The notes under the pieces: model-generated | Databases searched by the model: none | What the model saw: the letters and a program-made list of their open reading frames with translations, nothing else | Told to the model about the DNA's origin: nothing | Made by a program: the position numbers and the translations under genes | Assembly (NCBI RefSeq): GCF_004799685.1 | Contig: NZ_CP031311.1 | Location: forward strand, 1,922,001-1,986,000 | Direction: 5' to 3' | Source of the DNA: Halobellus limi | GTDB taxonomy: Archaea; Halobacteriota; Halobacteria; Halobacteriales; Haloferacaceae | DNA: 64,000 nt | Shown: positions 8,739-17,631 of the stretch, in pieces | How positions within the stretch are numbered: the stretch's first letter is position 1 | Layout of the letters: each line of letters opens with the position of its first letter

Positions 8739-10463
8739 TCACCCCTCGACATCGAGCCTGACGTCGAGGACGGCATCCTGCCCGCCATCGACCGCCGCGA
8801 CCGCCTCCGAGAGGGCTTCGTCCAGCGAGTCGAGGTCGTCGACGCGCCGGGCGTGGGCGTCGCCGATCGTCGCGACCCGCGAGAGGTCGACCGTCTCGCC
8901 GTAATCGCCCTCGGGGACCCCCTGTGCGGCCGCCGCTCCCGTCTCGTGTTGTTTCCGCGTCGCCCGGCGGACGGCCTCCCAGCCCTCGTTGTGGTAGATA
9001 ACGCTGAGCGTCGGCGCGTTCGCGTTGTCCGCCGCGAGGACGCTCGCGGCGGGGTTGCTGAAGAGGTAGCCGCCGTCGCCGAGCAGGGAGATCACGCGGT
9101 GGTCGGGCGCGGCGAGTTTCGCGCCGATCCCGGCGGGCACGGCCCAGCCGAGCCCCGCGCCGCCCCGCCAGAAGAACGACCCCGGCTCGGACAGCGGGAT
9201 CTGCTCTAGGGCGGGCACCCGGTTCGTCGTCGCGCCCTGCAGGACGACCGTCTCCTCGTCGACGTGGTCGCCGATCGCATCCGAGAGCACCGCCGCGTCG
9301 AGCCGACCTGCCGCCCGCGACTCCTCGACGCGCCTCTCGGCCGCCGCGCGCTGTTCGGCGTGCATCTCCCGCCAGAACGTCCCGTCGCCGCCGCCCGCGG
9401 TACCGACGCGTTCGGCCAGTCGCCGGAGCGCGGCGGCCGGATCGGTCATCAGGGTCGTATCGATCTCGAACGGCCACTTCGGGTAGGCGGCCTTCGAGGG
9501 CTCCGTGTCGATCTGGACCACGTCGAGGTCGTCCGGAACCGTGGTCTTCGAGGGCACCCAGGGAACGTCGGACTCGAGGACCACCAGGAGGTCGGCCTCC
9601 CGTACCGGATCGGTGGGGTCGAAGCCGACGTGGAGGTCGTGGTCCCGCGGGAAACACAGTTCGTGCGGGACGTGTTCGACGACGCCGGCTCCGACGGTCT
9701 CCGCGAACCCGACGAGGGCGTCGAGGTCGGGGTCGCCCATCGGCCCGGCCCCGCTGCTCGTGACGACGAGCGGCCGCGCCGCGTCTTCGAGGCGCGCGAC
9801 GACATCGTCGAGCGCGTGGTCGTCGGGGCCGGCGGGTCGTGCCCGTCGGACGGGTCGGACGTCACCGGGTTCGGTCGGTGAGGGGGTTTCGAGCGCCTCC
9901 CGGGTCGCCGTGAGGTAGACCGGCCCCGACGGCGTCGAGGCGGCGCGTTCGAGGCCGCGCCTGACCGTCTCGTTCGGATCGGCGGGCACCCGGTACTCCT
10001 CGGTCCAGCGGCAGTACTCCTCGACGATCGACGTCTGGTCGAAGACGTCCTGGGCGTAGTGGACCGGGTTGTCCCGCGAGCCCGGGTACCCGGCGTCAGA
10101 CACCGGCGAGAGTCCCGCAATCACGAACACCGGAGCGTTCGCGCGGTGGGCGTTGTGCATCGCCGCGCCGAGGTTCTGCGTCCCGACGTCGACGTGGACC
10201 AGGACGGCCTGCGGATCGCCGGTCCGGACCGCGTAGCCGTGTGCGGCCGACAGCGCGACGAACTCGTGCGGACAGACCACGAACTCGGGGAGGCGGTCGT
10301 CGCCGCCGGATTCCCGGAGGCGAGCGGCGGCCTCGATGAGCGGGGTGTGGTCGGTGCCGAAGTTCGAGAAGACGTACTCGACCCCGCTTTCGGCGAGGGA
10401 TCTGAGCATCGACTCCGCGACGGTCCGTTCGTCCGCGCCGGTCGAATCGTCGATCGGCGTCAT
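8739..10463 (-). CDS. Thiamine pyrophosphate-dependent enzyme (acetolactate synthase / benzoylformate decarboxylase-like)
   Basis: A 574-residue three-domain TPP enzyme. The N-terminal PYR domain has the catalytic glutamate in PHEF (Glu67). The central domain contains SSGAGPMGDPD and the VVQIDTEP segment. The C-terminal PP domain has the cofactor motif GDGGYLFSNPAASVLAADN followed by IYHNEGW. It groups by eye with acetolactate synthase large subunits but has no regulatory partner nearby. It is therefore more likely a catabolic decarboxylase or lyase, for example of an aromatic 2-oxo acid. The aldehyde dehydrogenase and aldehyde:ferredoxin oxidoreductase in the cluster would suit an aldehyde product. 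The substrate is not proven. Confidence 0.88.
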   Translation of the reverse strand: MTPIDDSTGADERTVAESMLRSLAESGVEYVFSNFGTDHTPLIEAAARLRESGGDDRLPEFVVCPHEFVALSAAHGYAVRTGDPQAVLVHVDVGTQNLGAAMHNAHRANAPVFVIAGLSPVSDAGYPGSRDNPVHYAQDVFDQTSIVEEYCRWTEEYRVPADPNETVRRGLERAASTPSGPVYLTATREALETPSPTEPGDVRPVRRARPAGPDDHALDDVVARLEDAARPLVVTSSGAGPMGDPDLDALVGFAETVGAGVVEHVPHELCFPRDHDLHVGFDPTDPVREADLLVVLESDVPWVPSKTTVPDDLDVVQIDTEPSKAAYPKWPFEIDTTLMTDPAAALRRLAERVGTAGGGDGTFWREMHAEQRAAAERRVEESRAAGRLDAAVLSDAIGDHVDEETVVLQGATTNRVPALEQIPLSEPGSFFWRGGAGLGWAVPAGIGAKLAAPDHRVISLLGDGGYLFSNPAASVLAADNANAPTLSVIYHNEGWEAVRRATRKQHETGAAAAQGVPEGDYGETVDLSRVATIGDAHARRVDDLDSLDEALSEAVAAVDGGQDAVLDVRLDVEG

Positions 10464-10665
10464 CGTTCGAGTGGGCCCTGCGAGGTGGTGGGCGACCGCT
10501 TCCTGTCACCGAGAGACATATTCGAAGGAGAACGATAGACGACATAAATTTATGCACCCACGCGGACCCCCGGCCGGGTCTCCTCGGGGCGGTCGCCCAC
10601 TCTCGAATCCACGAGACGGCCCCCGGATCCGAATCTATATACGACTGATGGTCGAGAACGCAGGT

Positions 10666-10710
10666 ATGTGGGTCCCGAGACACGAAGGGGGACGCAGTGG
10701 CGTACGATGA
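10666..10710 (+). CDS. Possible 14-residue leader peptide overlapping the DASS transporter start
   Basis: An ATG about 25 bases after the TATA-like AATCTATATA (10631-10640) opens the frame MWVPRHEGGRSGVR. Its TGA overlaps the two ATG codons of the transporter at 10707 and 10710. This looks like a leaderless upstream ORF with stop-start coupling. Alternatively the in-frame GTG at 10668 is the true transporter start, giving 13 extra residues, and then the leader does not exist. Confidence 0.3.
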   Translation: MWVPRHEGGRSGVR

Positions 10711-12104
10711 TGCGGTCTTCCAGGTCGTGGGCCCCGAGTCCCGCAGCCCTCTCGATTCCGGTGGCGATTCTCGCCGCGGCGGCCGTCCGGATCGCGGCGC
10801 CCTTCGCGCCGGCGGGGGCGACGATGCTTTCGATCACGACCCTCTGTATCGTCCTCTGGGTCGGGAACGTCGTCCCGCCCGCCTACACGGGCGTGCTCTG
10901 TCTGGGACTCGTCGGCCTCGCGTTCTCGCTCGACCTCGCGCTCGCCGGGTTCAGTTCGCCGGCGACGTGGCTGATCGCGTTCGGGCTGGTGATGGGCGAG
11001 GCGACGCGCCGGAGCGGGCTCGCGGAGTGGGCCGGCCGCTGGGTCATCCACCGCGTCACGCTCGACTCCCCGTCTGCGGCTCCGAGGCGGACGTACCGAC
11101 GGCTGCTGTTCGGGCTCTCCGCCGCGGGGCTGCTTCTCGTGTTAGTGATCCCGGTCGGCATCGTTCGCGTGCTCGTGCTCGCCCCGGTCGTCCTCGAAGT
11201 CGGCGAGCGGTTCGACTCTCGGCGGGTTAAGCTCGGGCTGTTCTTCGGACCGATCCTGACCACGTACCTCGGGACGTTCGCCGTCCTCACCGGCGGCTCG
11301 CCGAACATCATCGTTCTCGGCGTCCTCGAATCGGTCGCGGGGACGTCGATTCCCTGGACCGAGTGGTTCGTCCTGATGTTTCCCGTGATGGGCGTCGGCC
11401 GACTGTTTCTCGTCGTCGGCGTCGTGTACGCGATGTACCGGCCGCCGGCGGCGGTGGAGATGGAGGAGACCGCGAGCGGGTTGCGGTCGATGACGGGGGA
11501 CGAACGACGGATGCTCGGGTTCCTCGCCGCCGGCGTCGCGGTGTGGGTGACGGACGTCTTCCACGGTTTCCACCCGGTCTACGGCGCGCTCTTGGTGGTC
11601 GTCCTCGTGTTCCTGCCGCGCGTCGGTATCGCGGACTTCGAGGAGACCGTCGGCGAGGTCGACTTCTCGATCCTCTTTTTCGTCGCCGCCGTCCTGGCGA
11701 TCGGCGAGGGGCTGACGCGGACGAACGTCGCCGCCGCGCTCGCCGAGGGGGCGTTGACGGTCGTCCCGACGGACGCCTCGACCTCGGTCGTGCTCGCGAT
11801 CGTGTTCCTCGCGACCGTCGCGCTGATGGTCGTGATGGGCGGCCTCGCGGCCGTGAGCGTCGCGACGCCGATCGTCGTCGCGCTCGCCGCGGACACGGGG
11901 ATCCCGTTGGTCCCGGTCGTGCTGGCGTCGACGGCCGCGCTGGGCGTCCCGTTCTTCCCGTACCAGTCCGCCGTACTTGTCGTCATCCTGGCGTTCGACA
12001 TCGTCGACGCCCGGGAACTGATCCGCGTCGCCTCCGTCGTCGCGGTCGCGACGGTTCTGGTGCTGATGCCGCTCCAACTGGGGATTCTCTCGGTCGCGTT
12101 CTGA
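10707..12104 (+). CDS. SLC13/DASS-family anion transporter
   Basis: A 465-residue membrane protein with about eleven to twelve helices. It carries the two substrate/sodium loops of the divalent anion:sodium symporter family: TGGSPNIIVLG after the fourth helix group and TAALGVPFFPYQSAVLVV near the C-terminus. These correspond to the SNT/SPN clamshell motifs. It should import a di- or tricarboxylate or another organic anion with sodium. Start alternatives are the ATGs at 10707 and 10710 and a GTG at 10668. It is divergent from the TPP enzyme gene. Confidence 0.88.
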   Translation: MMRSSRSWAPSPAALSIPVAILAAAAVRIAAPFAPAGATMLSITTLCIVLWVGNVVPPAYTGVLCLGLVGLAFSLDLALAGFSSPATWLIAFGLVMGEATRRSGLAEWAGRWVIHRVTLDSPSAAPRRTYRRLLFGLSAAGLLLVLVIPVGIVRVLVLAPVVLEVGERFDSRRVKLGLFFGPILTTYLGTFAVLTGGSPNIIVLGVLESVAGTSIPWTEWFVLMFPVMGVGRLFLVVGVVYAMYRPPAAVEMEETASGLRSMTGDERRMLGFLAAGVAVWVTDVFHGFHPVYGALLVVVLVFLPRVGIADFEETVGEVDFSILFFVAAVLAIGEGLTRTNVAAALAEGALTVVPTDASTSVVLAIVFLATVALMVVMGGLAAVSVATPIVVALAADTGIPLVPVVLASTAALGVPFFPYQSAVLVVILAFDIVDARELIRVASVVAVATVLVLMPLQLGILSVAF

Positions 12105-12169
12105 TCGCTCTCGAATAGCCCTCTGATCGTTCTCTCGAATAGCTCTCTGATCGTTCTCCCGAATTCCCT
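12101..12169. repeat. Tandem repeat (22-24 base unit, 3 copies) starting at the transporter stop
   Basis: Three copies of a unit close to CTGATCGTTCTCTCGAATAG run from 12101. The first copy contains the TGA stop of the transporter gene. Copies differ by small indels and substitutions. Confidence 0.75.
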
Positions 12170-12239
12170 CCGCTATCAGCTCCGAGCGGGAAGGGTCGAC
12201 TGCGACGGATTTTTGTATTCGCTTGCGTATCTATGTACG

Positions 12240-13916
12240 ATGCTACACGCCAACGGTTCGCTGCTGACGGTCGACGTGGGCGACCGGACCGCGGAGACGA
12301 CGAACATCGACGACGAGCTCGAGGAGTTCGTCGGCGGACGGGGCGTCTCGACGAAGCTCGCGCACGATCGGATCCCCTTCGACGCCGACCCGCTCGGCCC
12401 GGAGAACCGTGTGTACCTCGCCTCGGGCCCCCTTCAGCAGTCCTCGATGAGTTTCACCGGTCGGATGAACATGACCGGCCTCTCGCCGCTGACGGACGGA
12501 CTGCTCTCTTCGAACGCCGGCGGGTACCTCTCGCGGAACTTCGTCGGCACCGGCCACTCCGTCGTCGAGGTCGCCGGCGAGAGCGACGAACTCCTCGCCG
12601 TCCACGTCACCGACGAGGGCGTCGAGTTCGAGGAGGTGCCGGAACTGGCCGGCGCGACCGTCCCCGAGGTGACAGAGGAGATGAACGAGCGCTACGGCCT
12701 GGAGGCGGAGAACCTCGTCACGATCGGCCCCGCGGGCGAGAACGAGGTCCGGTTCGCGGCGGCGATGACCTACGACGAACGGGCGTTCGGCCGCGGCGGC
12801 CTCGGGGCGATCCTCGGCTCGAAGAACGTCAAGTGTCTCACCTTCGAGGGCGACTCCGCTCCCGACGTCGACCTGCCGAACGAGGACGTGCACATGGACG
12901 TCCACCGGCAAGCGGCCACGAGCGACGACATCTTCCGTCGACAGGGGACGACCCACCTCGTGCAGGTCCTCAACGACAACTTCTCGCTGCCGACGCGGTA
13001 CTTCTCGGAGATGTCCTTCGAGCACGCCGAGAAGATCAACGGCGACCGCGTCGAGGAGAAGAAGTACAAGAAGGCGGCCTGTTCGGTCTGTGCGTTCGCC
13101 TGTAAGCTCCCGACCCGCGACGAGGAGCGCGGCGTGGAGACGGAGGGCCCCGAGTTCGAGACCGTGATGTCCTTCGGCAGCAACTCCGGCGTCGGCGACA
13201 TCGTCGACATCATGAAGTCCAACGGCCTCTGTGACGATCTCGGGATGGACACCATCTCCTGTGGGAACACCATCGCCGCCTACCTCGCGAGCGAGGACGA
13301 GTTCGGCAACGTCGAGTTGATCCACGAACTCATCGAGAAGATCGCCCGCCGCGAGGGCGTCGGCGACAAACTCGCCGAGGGCATCGACCGCATCCACGAG
13401 GACCTCGACGTCGAGAACTGGACCGTGAAGGGGATGGACTTCGCCGCCCACGACGGCCGCGTCGTCCACGGGCAGGGCCTCTCCTACGCGGTGGCGAACC
13501 GCGGCGCCGACCACATGTACTCGACGCTGATGATCCCGGAGTACAACGACGTCATCCCCGCCGAGGGAACGGCCGGAAAGGCCGACTTCCTGATCGATCA
13601 CGAGAACCGCAACGCGGTCCGCGACTGTGCGGTGCTCTGTCAGTTCGGCCTCGGTCGCGTCATCGAGGAGGAGGTCTTCGAGGCCCTCTTCGAGGAGGAC
13701 TACGAGGACATCCTCGCGATCGGGGATCGAATCGTGAACCTCGAACGGCACTTCAGCAACCAGCGCGGCCGGGACGCCGCCGACGATCGACTCCCCTACG
13801 ACCTGCCGGACCTCGACTCCTCGATTCAGGAGTACTACGAGGCCCGCGGGTGGACCGACGACGGGATCGTCCCCGGCGACCTCGTCGCGGACTTCGCCCA
13901 GGCCGCCGGCGACTGA
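12240..13916 (+). CDS. Aldehyde:ferredoxin oxidoreductase family protein (tungsten pterin enzyme)
   Basis: A 558-residue AOR-family protein. The N-terminal domain carries GGRG at 32-35 and the GRGGLGAILGSKNVK segment near 184-198, the family's pterin-binding region. The 4Fe-4S ligands appear as C281, C284 and C288 (CSVCAFAC), with C463 or C467 as the fourth. These enzymes oxidise aldehydes to carboxylates with ferredoxin as acceptor and carry a tungsto-bispterin. The length is slightly under the roughly 605 residues of the well-known thermophile enzymes. I prefer the ATG at 12240 to the TTG at 12213. In this cluster it could oxidise an aldehyde made by the TPP enzyme. The 3' end is duplicated (see the repeat at 13895). 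Confidence 0.92.
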   Translation: MLHANGSLLTVDVGDRTAETTNIDDELEEFVGGRGVSTKLAHDRIPFDADPLGPENRVYLASGPLQQSSMSFTGRMNMTGLSPLTDGLLSSNAGGYLSRNFVGTGHSVVEVAGESDELLAVHVTDEGVEFEEVPELAGATVPEVTEEMNERYGLEAENLVTIGPAGENEVRFAAAMTYDERAFGRGGLGAILGSKNVKCLTFEGDSAPDVDLPNEDVHMDVHRQAATSDDIFRRQGTTHLVQVLNDNFSLPTRYFSEMSFEHAEKINGDRVEEKKYKKAACSVCAFACKLPTRDEERGVETEGPEFETVMSFGSNSGVGDIVDIMKSNGLCDDLGMDTISCGNTIAAYLASEDEFGNVELIHELIEKIARREGVGDKLAEGIDRIHEDLDVENWTVKGMDFAAHDGRVVHGQGLSYAVANRGADHMYSTLMIPEYNDVIPAEGTAGKADFLIDHENRNAVRDCAVLCQFGLGRVIEEEVFEALFEEDYEDILAIGDRIVNLERHFSNQRGRDAADDRLPYDLPDLDSSIQEYYEARGWTDDGIVPGDLVADFAQAAGD

Positions 13917-13940
13917 ACGCCCAGGCCGCCGGCGACTGAA
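13895..13940. repeat. Perfect 23-base tandem duplication spanning the AOR stop codon
   Basis: The unit at 13895-13917 is repeated exactly at 13918-13940. It encodes the last codons (QAAGD) plus the TGA stop, so the second copy is a non-coding echo of the gene's end. Confidence 0.95.
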
Positions 13941-14060
13941 CCGCCTCGACGCTCTCGTCGCGATCGTGCGATCCCGTTTTGCTGTGCCGCGGAGCCTCCG
14001 CACCGGTTCGGAGAGTCAAAGGGGTGTCGCCGGTGGAAGGTCCGTCTCTCGACCCGTCGT

Positions 14061-15104
14061 TTAGTCGGCGTTCTCGGGGTCCTGTGACTTGTATCGGTCG
14101 CGGATGTGGTGTGCGCCCTCGTCGGACCAGTCGGTCTCGTCGGTCGGCACGTAGTCGTACTGTCGCCGGGCGTGCTGGCCGGCCTTGCCGCCCCACCAGA
14201 CGAAGCTGTCCGATCCGTCCTCGGCGGTCCAGGTGACCGTCTCCCACTCCGGATCGAAGATGAGGTAGCCGCCGGCGAAGATCTCGATTTTGTTCCCCGA
14301 CGGCTCGACGTAGTAGTTGAAGTGAGCCTGACTGACACCGTGGCGGGCGGGGCCGCCGACGAACTCGATGCCGCGCTCTCTGAGGAGGTCGGCGGCGCGT
14401 TCGAGTTCGCCGCGGTAGCCGCCGTCCATATAGTAGGCGACGTGATCGATCTTGTCGACGACGTTCGCGTCCGGCGGCGGGGCGACGAACGCGATCTCGT
14501 GGACCAGCGGGCTCACACTGAGCCACGCGCCGGCCTGGTTCCCGTCGGGGTCCAGCCCCTCCTCGCGGAGGTCGAACCCGAGGACGCTCTCGAAGAAGTC
14601 GACGCACTCGGGGACGTTGCTCACGTTGAAGTTCACGTGATCGATGCGGCGGAAGCCGGCACCGCGCTCGGGCTTGCGCGCGGGCTGATTCTTCAACCGG
14701 GGCTTGTTCTCCGGAGCAACCGTGTCGAACGCGCGGTCGACGTCGTAGACCAACTCCATGTACTCCGGCGTGGCCCCCGGATAGTCGAACTTGAGCGCTC
14801 GCCCCTGTCCGGGTTCGGCGCCCTCCTCGATCCACTCGGTGTCGTACCCGGCCGCCTCGATCCGCTCTTCGAACTCCTCGAAGTCCTCCTCGTCTTCCAG
14901 CATCCAGGCCACGTGTTTGCAGCCCCAGGTGTCGCCGTCGCGGAGGATGAGCGTGTAGTCCTGCCAGTCGCCGAAGGCCGCCAGATAGTACGCGTCGTCC
15001 TCCTCGTGGCGGACGTACATCCCCATCGTGTCGCGGAAGTGCTCCAGCGACGCTTCGAGATCCGGACAGTACAGTTCTGCGTGTGCAAGAGTTGCAATAC
15101 CCAT
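14061..15104 (-). CDS. Extradiol ring-cleavage dioxygenase-like VOC protein (catechol 2,3-dioxygenase type)
   Basis: A 347-residue two-domain vicinal-oxygen-chelate protein. The iron-binding triad of type I extradiol dioxygenases is visible in the C-terminal domain as H156 (RIDHVNF), H221 (IDHVAYY) and E274 (KIEIFAG). It should open a catechol-type ring next to the diol to give a semialdehyde. It is longer than the usual 300-310 residues because of an acidic linker near 120-150 and a C-terminal tail. It is divergent from the second dioxygenase gene across a compact AT-rich promoter region, which suggests joint control. Confidence 0.9.
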   Translation of the reverse strand: MGIATLAHAELYCPDLEASLEHFRDTMGMYVRHEEDDAYYLAAFGDWQDYTLILRDGDTWGCKHVAWMLEDEEDFEEFEERIEAAGYDTEWIEEGAEPGQGRALKFDYPGATPEYMELVYDVDRAFDTVAPENKPRLKNQPARKPERGAGFRRIDHVNFNVSNVPECVDFFESVLGFDLREEGLDPDGNQAGAWLSVSPLVHEIAFVAPPPDANVVDKIDHVAYYMDGGYRGELERAADLLRERGIEFVGGPARHGVSQAHFNYYVEPSGNKIEIFAGGYLIFDPEWETVTWTAEDGSDSFVWWGGKAGQHARRQYDYVPTDETDWSDEGAHHIRDRYKSQDPENAD

Positions 15105-15252
15105 ATGACTGGATCGATGATTACATTATTTATTTGTTACGCTGGTTTCGAGCGTTTGAGAAACAGATACAATTATTTTCCGAGTAGATATCGTGGCCAC
15201 GAACTTACCCGTCTTAGAAAAATGTATATAATAGAACCTCCAACCGTTTCGT
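15105..15252. promoter_or_regulatory. Divergent promoter region between the two dioxygenase genes
   Basis: This 148-base gap is AT-rich. On the plus strand a TATA-like ATGTATATAATA (about 15222-15233) lies 20-30 bases before the ATG at 15253. On the minus strand AAATAAATAATG (about 15124-15135) lies a similar distance before the start at 15104. Both transcripts would be leaderless. An IclR-type operator may lie between them but no clear palindrome was found. Confidence 0.6.
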
Positions 15253-16197
15253 ATGGCAGAACTTGCCAAACTCGGACACATAGCCTTCGAGACGCCCGAT
15301 CTCGAGGAGTCGCTTTGGTTCTTCCGGGATCTGATGGGCATGAAGGTCGTCGAGCGCGACGACGACACCGCGTATCTCTGTGCGCTCCGAGACTACGAGC
15401 ACCACACGATGAGCCTCACGGAGGGTGAGAGAGGCGCGGTCGATCACATCGGATTCCGCGCCAAAAACCCCGAGTCCGTCGAGGAGTACTACGACCGGTT
15501 CGAGGAACTCGGTCGGGACGTCTGGTGGACCGAGGACGGACACGAGGCCGGCATCGGCGACTCGATCATGTTCGAGTCGGAGTCCGGACACCGCTTCGAG
15601 ATCTACTACGAGATGGAGAAGCCGGACATCGACGGCGAGCAGCGCTCGAACATCCCGATGCGTCGGTACAGCCCCGAGTACGCGAACCGAGTGTACCCCC
15701 AGCGCATCGACCACACGCACGTGCAGGACGGCAACCCCGAGGCGACCTCCCGGCTCTTCGAGGAGGAGTTCGGAATGGGTCTCAACGAGGTCTTCAAATC
15801 CGAGGACGGCACGACGTGGGGCTGGTGGCACGCGACGACGCCGCTGCCGCACGACATCGCCGTCCATAGACTCGAAGAGGACGCGACCGAGTTCCACCAC
15901 ATCGCCTACCACCTCGATCACCTCCAGGACCTCTGGGACGCCGCCGACATCCTCTCGGAGAACAACGTCGAGATCGACGGCGGCCCGGGCAAGCACGCCA
16001 TCACGAACGCGAACTACCTCTACGTGAACGACCCCGCCAGCGGCATCCGACTCGAACTGTTCGCCGGCCCCGGCTACCTCAACTTCGAACCCGACTGGGA
16101 GACGGTCGTCTGGCAGGAGGACATCGGCTCCGAGTCCGATCACCAGTGGTTCGGGACGCAGTACAGCCTCGGCGGCATCCCGTACACGGACCGTTAG
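15253..16197 (+). CDS. Extradiol ring-cleavage dioxygenase-like VOC protein (catechol 2,3-dioxygenase type)
   Basis: A 314-residue two-domain VOC protein of the usual catechol 2,3-dioxygenase length. Iron ligands are H154 (RIDHTHV), H216 (EFHHIAYH) and E268 (IRLELFAG). H215 beside H216 leaves slight ambiguity. It is clearly homologous to the divergent 347-residue protein but well diverged, so the two probably act on different ring substrates rather than being recent duplicates. It should feed a 2-hydroxymuconate semialdehyde-type product to the downstream enzymes. Confidence 0.92.
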   Translation: MAELAKLGHIAFETPDLEESLWFFRDLMGMKVVERDDDTAYLCALRDYEHHTMSLTEGERGAVDHIGFRAKNPESVEEYYDRFEELGRDVWWTEDGHEAGIGDSIMFESESGHRFEIYYEMEKPDIDGEQRSNIPMRRYSPEYANRVYPQRIDHTHVQDGNPEATSRLFEEEFGMGLNEVFKSEDGTTWGWWHATTPLPHDIAVHRLEEDATEFHHIAYHLDHLQDLWDAADILSENNVEIDGGPGKHAITNANYLYVNDPASGIRLELFAGPGYLNFEPDWETVVWQEDIGSESDHQWFGTQYSLGGIPYTDR

Positions 16198-16225
16198 GAT
16201 CGTCGGCGGAACACCCTTCTTTCCG

Positions 16226-17008
16226 CTACTCCTCGGCAAGTCGGGCGTTGACCGTCCCGATCGAGGTGAACTCGACGGAGACGACGTCGCCGGGCGCGAG
16301 ATCGACCGCGGGCGTCAGCGACCCGCTCAGGACGACGTGCCCCGCTTCGATCCGCTCGTCGAGGTCCGACAGCGTGTTCGCGAGCCACGCGACCGACCGC
16401 GCGGGGTGATCGAGGACCGCCGCGCCGACGCCGGAGGATTCGAGCGTGCCGTTCTTGTAGAGTTTGACGCCCTCCAGAGAGAGGTCGGTGTCGGCGAGAC
16501 TCGTCTGCTCGCCGGCGACGTACAGCGCCGAGGAGGCGTTGTCGGCGATGGTGTCTTCGATTCGGATGTCCCAGTCGCGGACGCGGCTGTCGATGACCTC
16601 GACGACGGGGAGCACAGAGCCCGTCGCGTCGAGGACGTCGAGGTACGTCACCGGCGGGTCGAGCGGTTCCTCTATGATAAAGCCGATCTCGGGTTCGATC
16701 CGCGGGGCGATCAGGTCCTCGCCGGGAATCTCTCTCCCCTCGACGAACATCGTGTCCAGCAGCCGGCCGTAGTCGGGTTCGTCGACGCCGAGTTGCTCCT
16801 GGATTCCATCACTTGTAAGTCCGATCTTGTGGCCGACGATCTCCGCGCCGTCGTCGAGGCGGCGGTCGATGAAGCGCGTCTGGATGTCGTAGGCGTCCGC
16901 CATCGTCAGGTCGTGCTCGGCGGTGAGCCGATCGATCGGTTCCTGCGTCCGCAGCGCGTCGTAGAGCGCGTCGGCCAATTCCTCGCGCGTGTCGTCTGAG
17001 ACTGCCAT
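16226..17008 (-). CDS. 2-keto-4-pentenoate hydratase (DmpE/MhpD-like)
   Basis: A 260-residue member of the fumarylacetoacetase-like hydratase/decarboxylase family. It has the DmpE pattern GHKIGLTSDGIQEQLGV, PRIEPEIGF with its metal-binding glutamates, and the segment IDSRVRDWDIRIEDTIADNA. These fit the magnesium-dependent hydration of 2-hydroxypenta-2,4-dienoate to 4-hydroxy-2-oxovalerate, the step before the aldolase at 17632-18684. A TATA-like CCTATTTGA lies about 30 bases before the start. It is a paralogue of the protein at 21440-22225, which looks more like the decarboxylase. Confidence 0.92.
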   Translation of the reverse strand: MAVSDDTREELADALYDALRTQEPIDRLTAEHDLTMADAYDIQTRFIDRRLDDGAEIVGHKIGLTSDGIQEQLGVDEPDYGRLLDTMFVEGREIPGEDLIAPRIEPEIGFIIEEPLDPPVTYLDVLDATGSVLPVVEVIDSRVRDWDIRIEDTIADNASSALYVAGEQTSLADTDLSLEGVKLYKNGTLESSGVGAAVLDHPARSVAWLANTLSDLDERIEAGHVVLSGSLTPAVDLAPGDVVSVEFTSIGTVNARLAEE

Positions 17009-17128
17009 AGGCTCGCTACCGCCGGAGGCGTCAAATAGGTTGGTGATCCGGTCGGTTCCGAGGAGTGGGTGGCCAAGAGCGAACCGGGTCGCCGGTTCGG
17101 CGGTGCCGTCGGCGACGCAGATCCCGGG

Positions 17129-17138
17129 CTTTTATGCG
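17129..17138 (+). promoter_or_regulatory. TATA box for small VOC gene
   Basis: CTTTTATGCG ends 22 bases before the ATG at 17161, fitting a leaderless transcript. Confidence 0.45.
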
Positions 17139-17160
17139 AGATTACCACCGAAGCTCCGGT

Positions 17161-17547
17161 ATGGACGTGATCCACAGCGCGATCTGGGTGTCGGACGTCG
17201 AGCAGACCCTCGACTTCTACGTCGGAGAACTCGGATTAGAGAAGACGAACGACTTCGTCGGCGGCGACGACGCCCGGAACGTCTACGTGCGCGGCGAGAG
17301 CGAGACGGAGATCCAGTTCAAGCACAAGCCCGACCACGACCTCGGAGAGCCCACGACCCGGCGGTTCGACCACCTGGCGCTGGAGGTCGACGACACCGAC
17401 GCGCTGGTCGAACGCCTCACTGAGGAGACCGAGAGCGAACTCCTCCGCGGTCCCCTCGACTCGACCGGCGTGAGCGCGCGGATCGCCTTCGTCACCGACC
17501 CTGACGGCCACGTGATCGAGCTGATCGAACCGCGCGAAGACCTCTGA
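17161..17547 (+). CDS. Single-domain VOC (glyoxalase-like) protein
   Basis: A 128-residue single VOC module, opening with IHSAIWVSDVEQTLDFY and ending DPDGHVIELIEP. Candidate metal ligands are His5, the His in RRFDHLALEV and the Glu in VIELIE, a pattern shared by glyoxalase I, methylmalonyl-CoA epimerase and fosfomycin-resistance enzymes. Its place between the hydratase and the aldolase suggests a lyase or isomerase role in the ring-cleavage pathway, perhaps handling a toxic aldehyde. I cannot choose between these roles. Confidence 0.9.
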   Translation: MDVIHSAIWVSDVEQTLDFYVGELGLEKTNDFVGGDDARNVYVRGESETEIQFKHKPDHDLGEPTTRRFDHLALEVDDTDALVERLTEETESELLRGPLDSTGVSARIAFVTDPDGHVIELIEPREDL

Positions 17548-17631
17548 TACGGCGGCGCCGGGGATCGAATCGAAACACCGAGTCAAAAACGCGAACGGCG
17601 GGAACCGAATTCTGCGGACGGAAATGGCCGA

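Noticed and set aside
12243-14003. 586-codon minus-strand frame opposite the AOR gene
   Set aside because: It has low-complexity Val/Asp/Leu/Arg composition and no motif, while the plus strand carries the cysteine cluster and family motifs.
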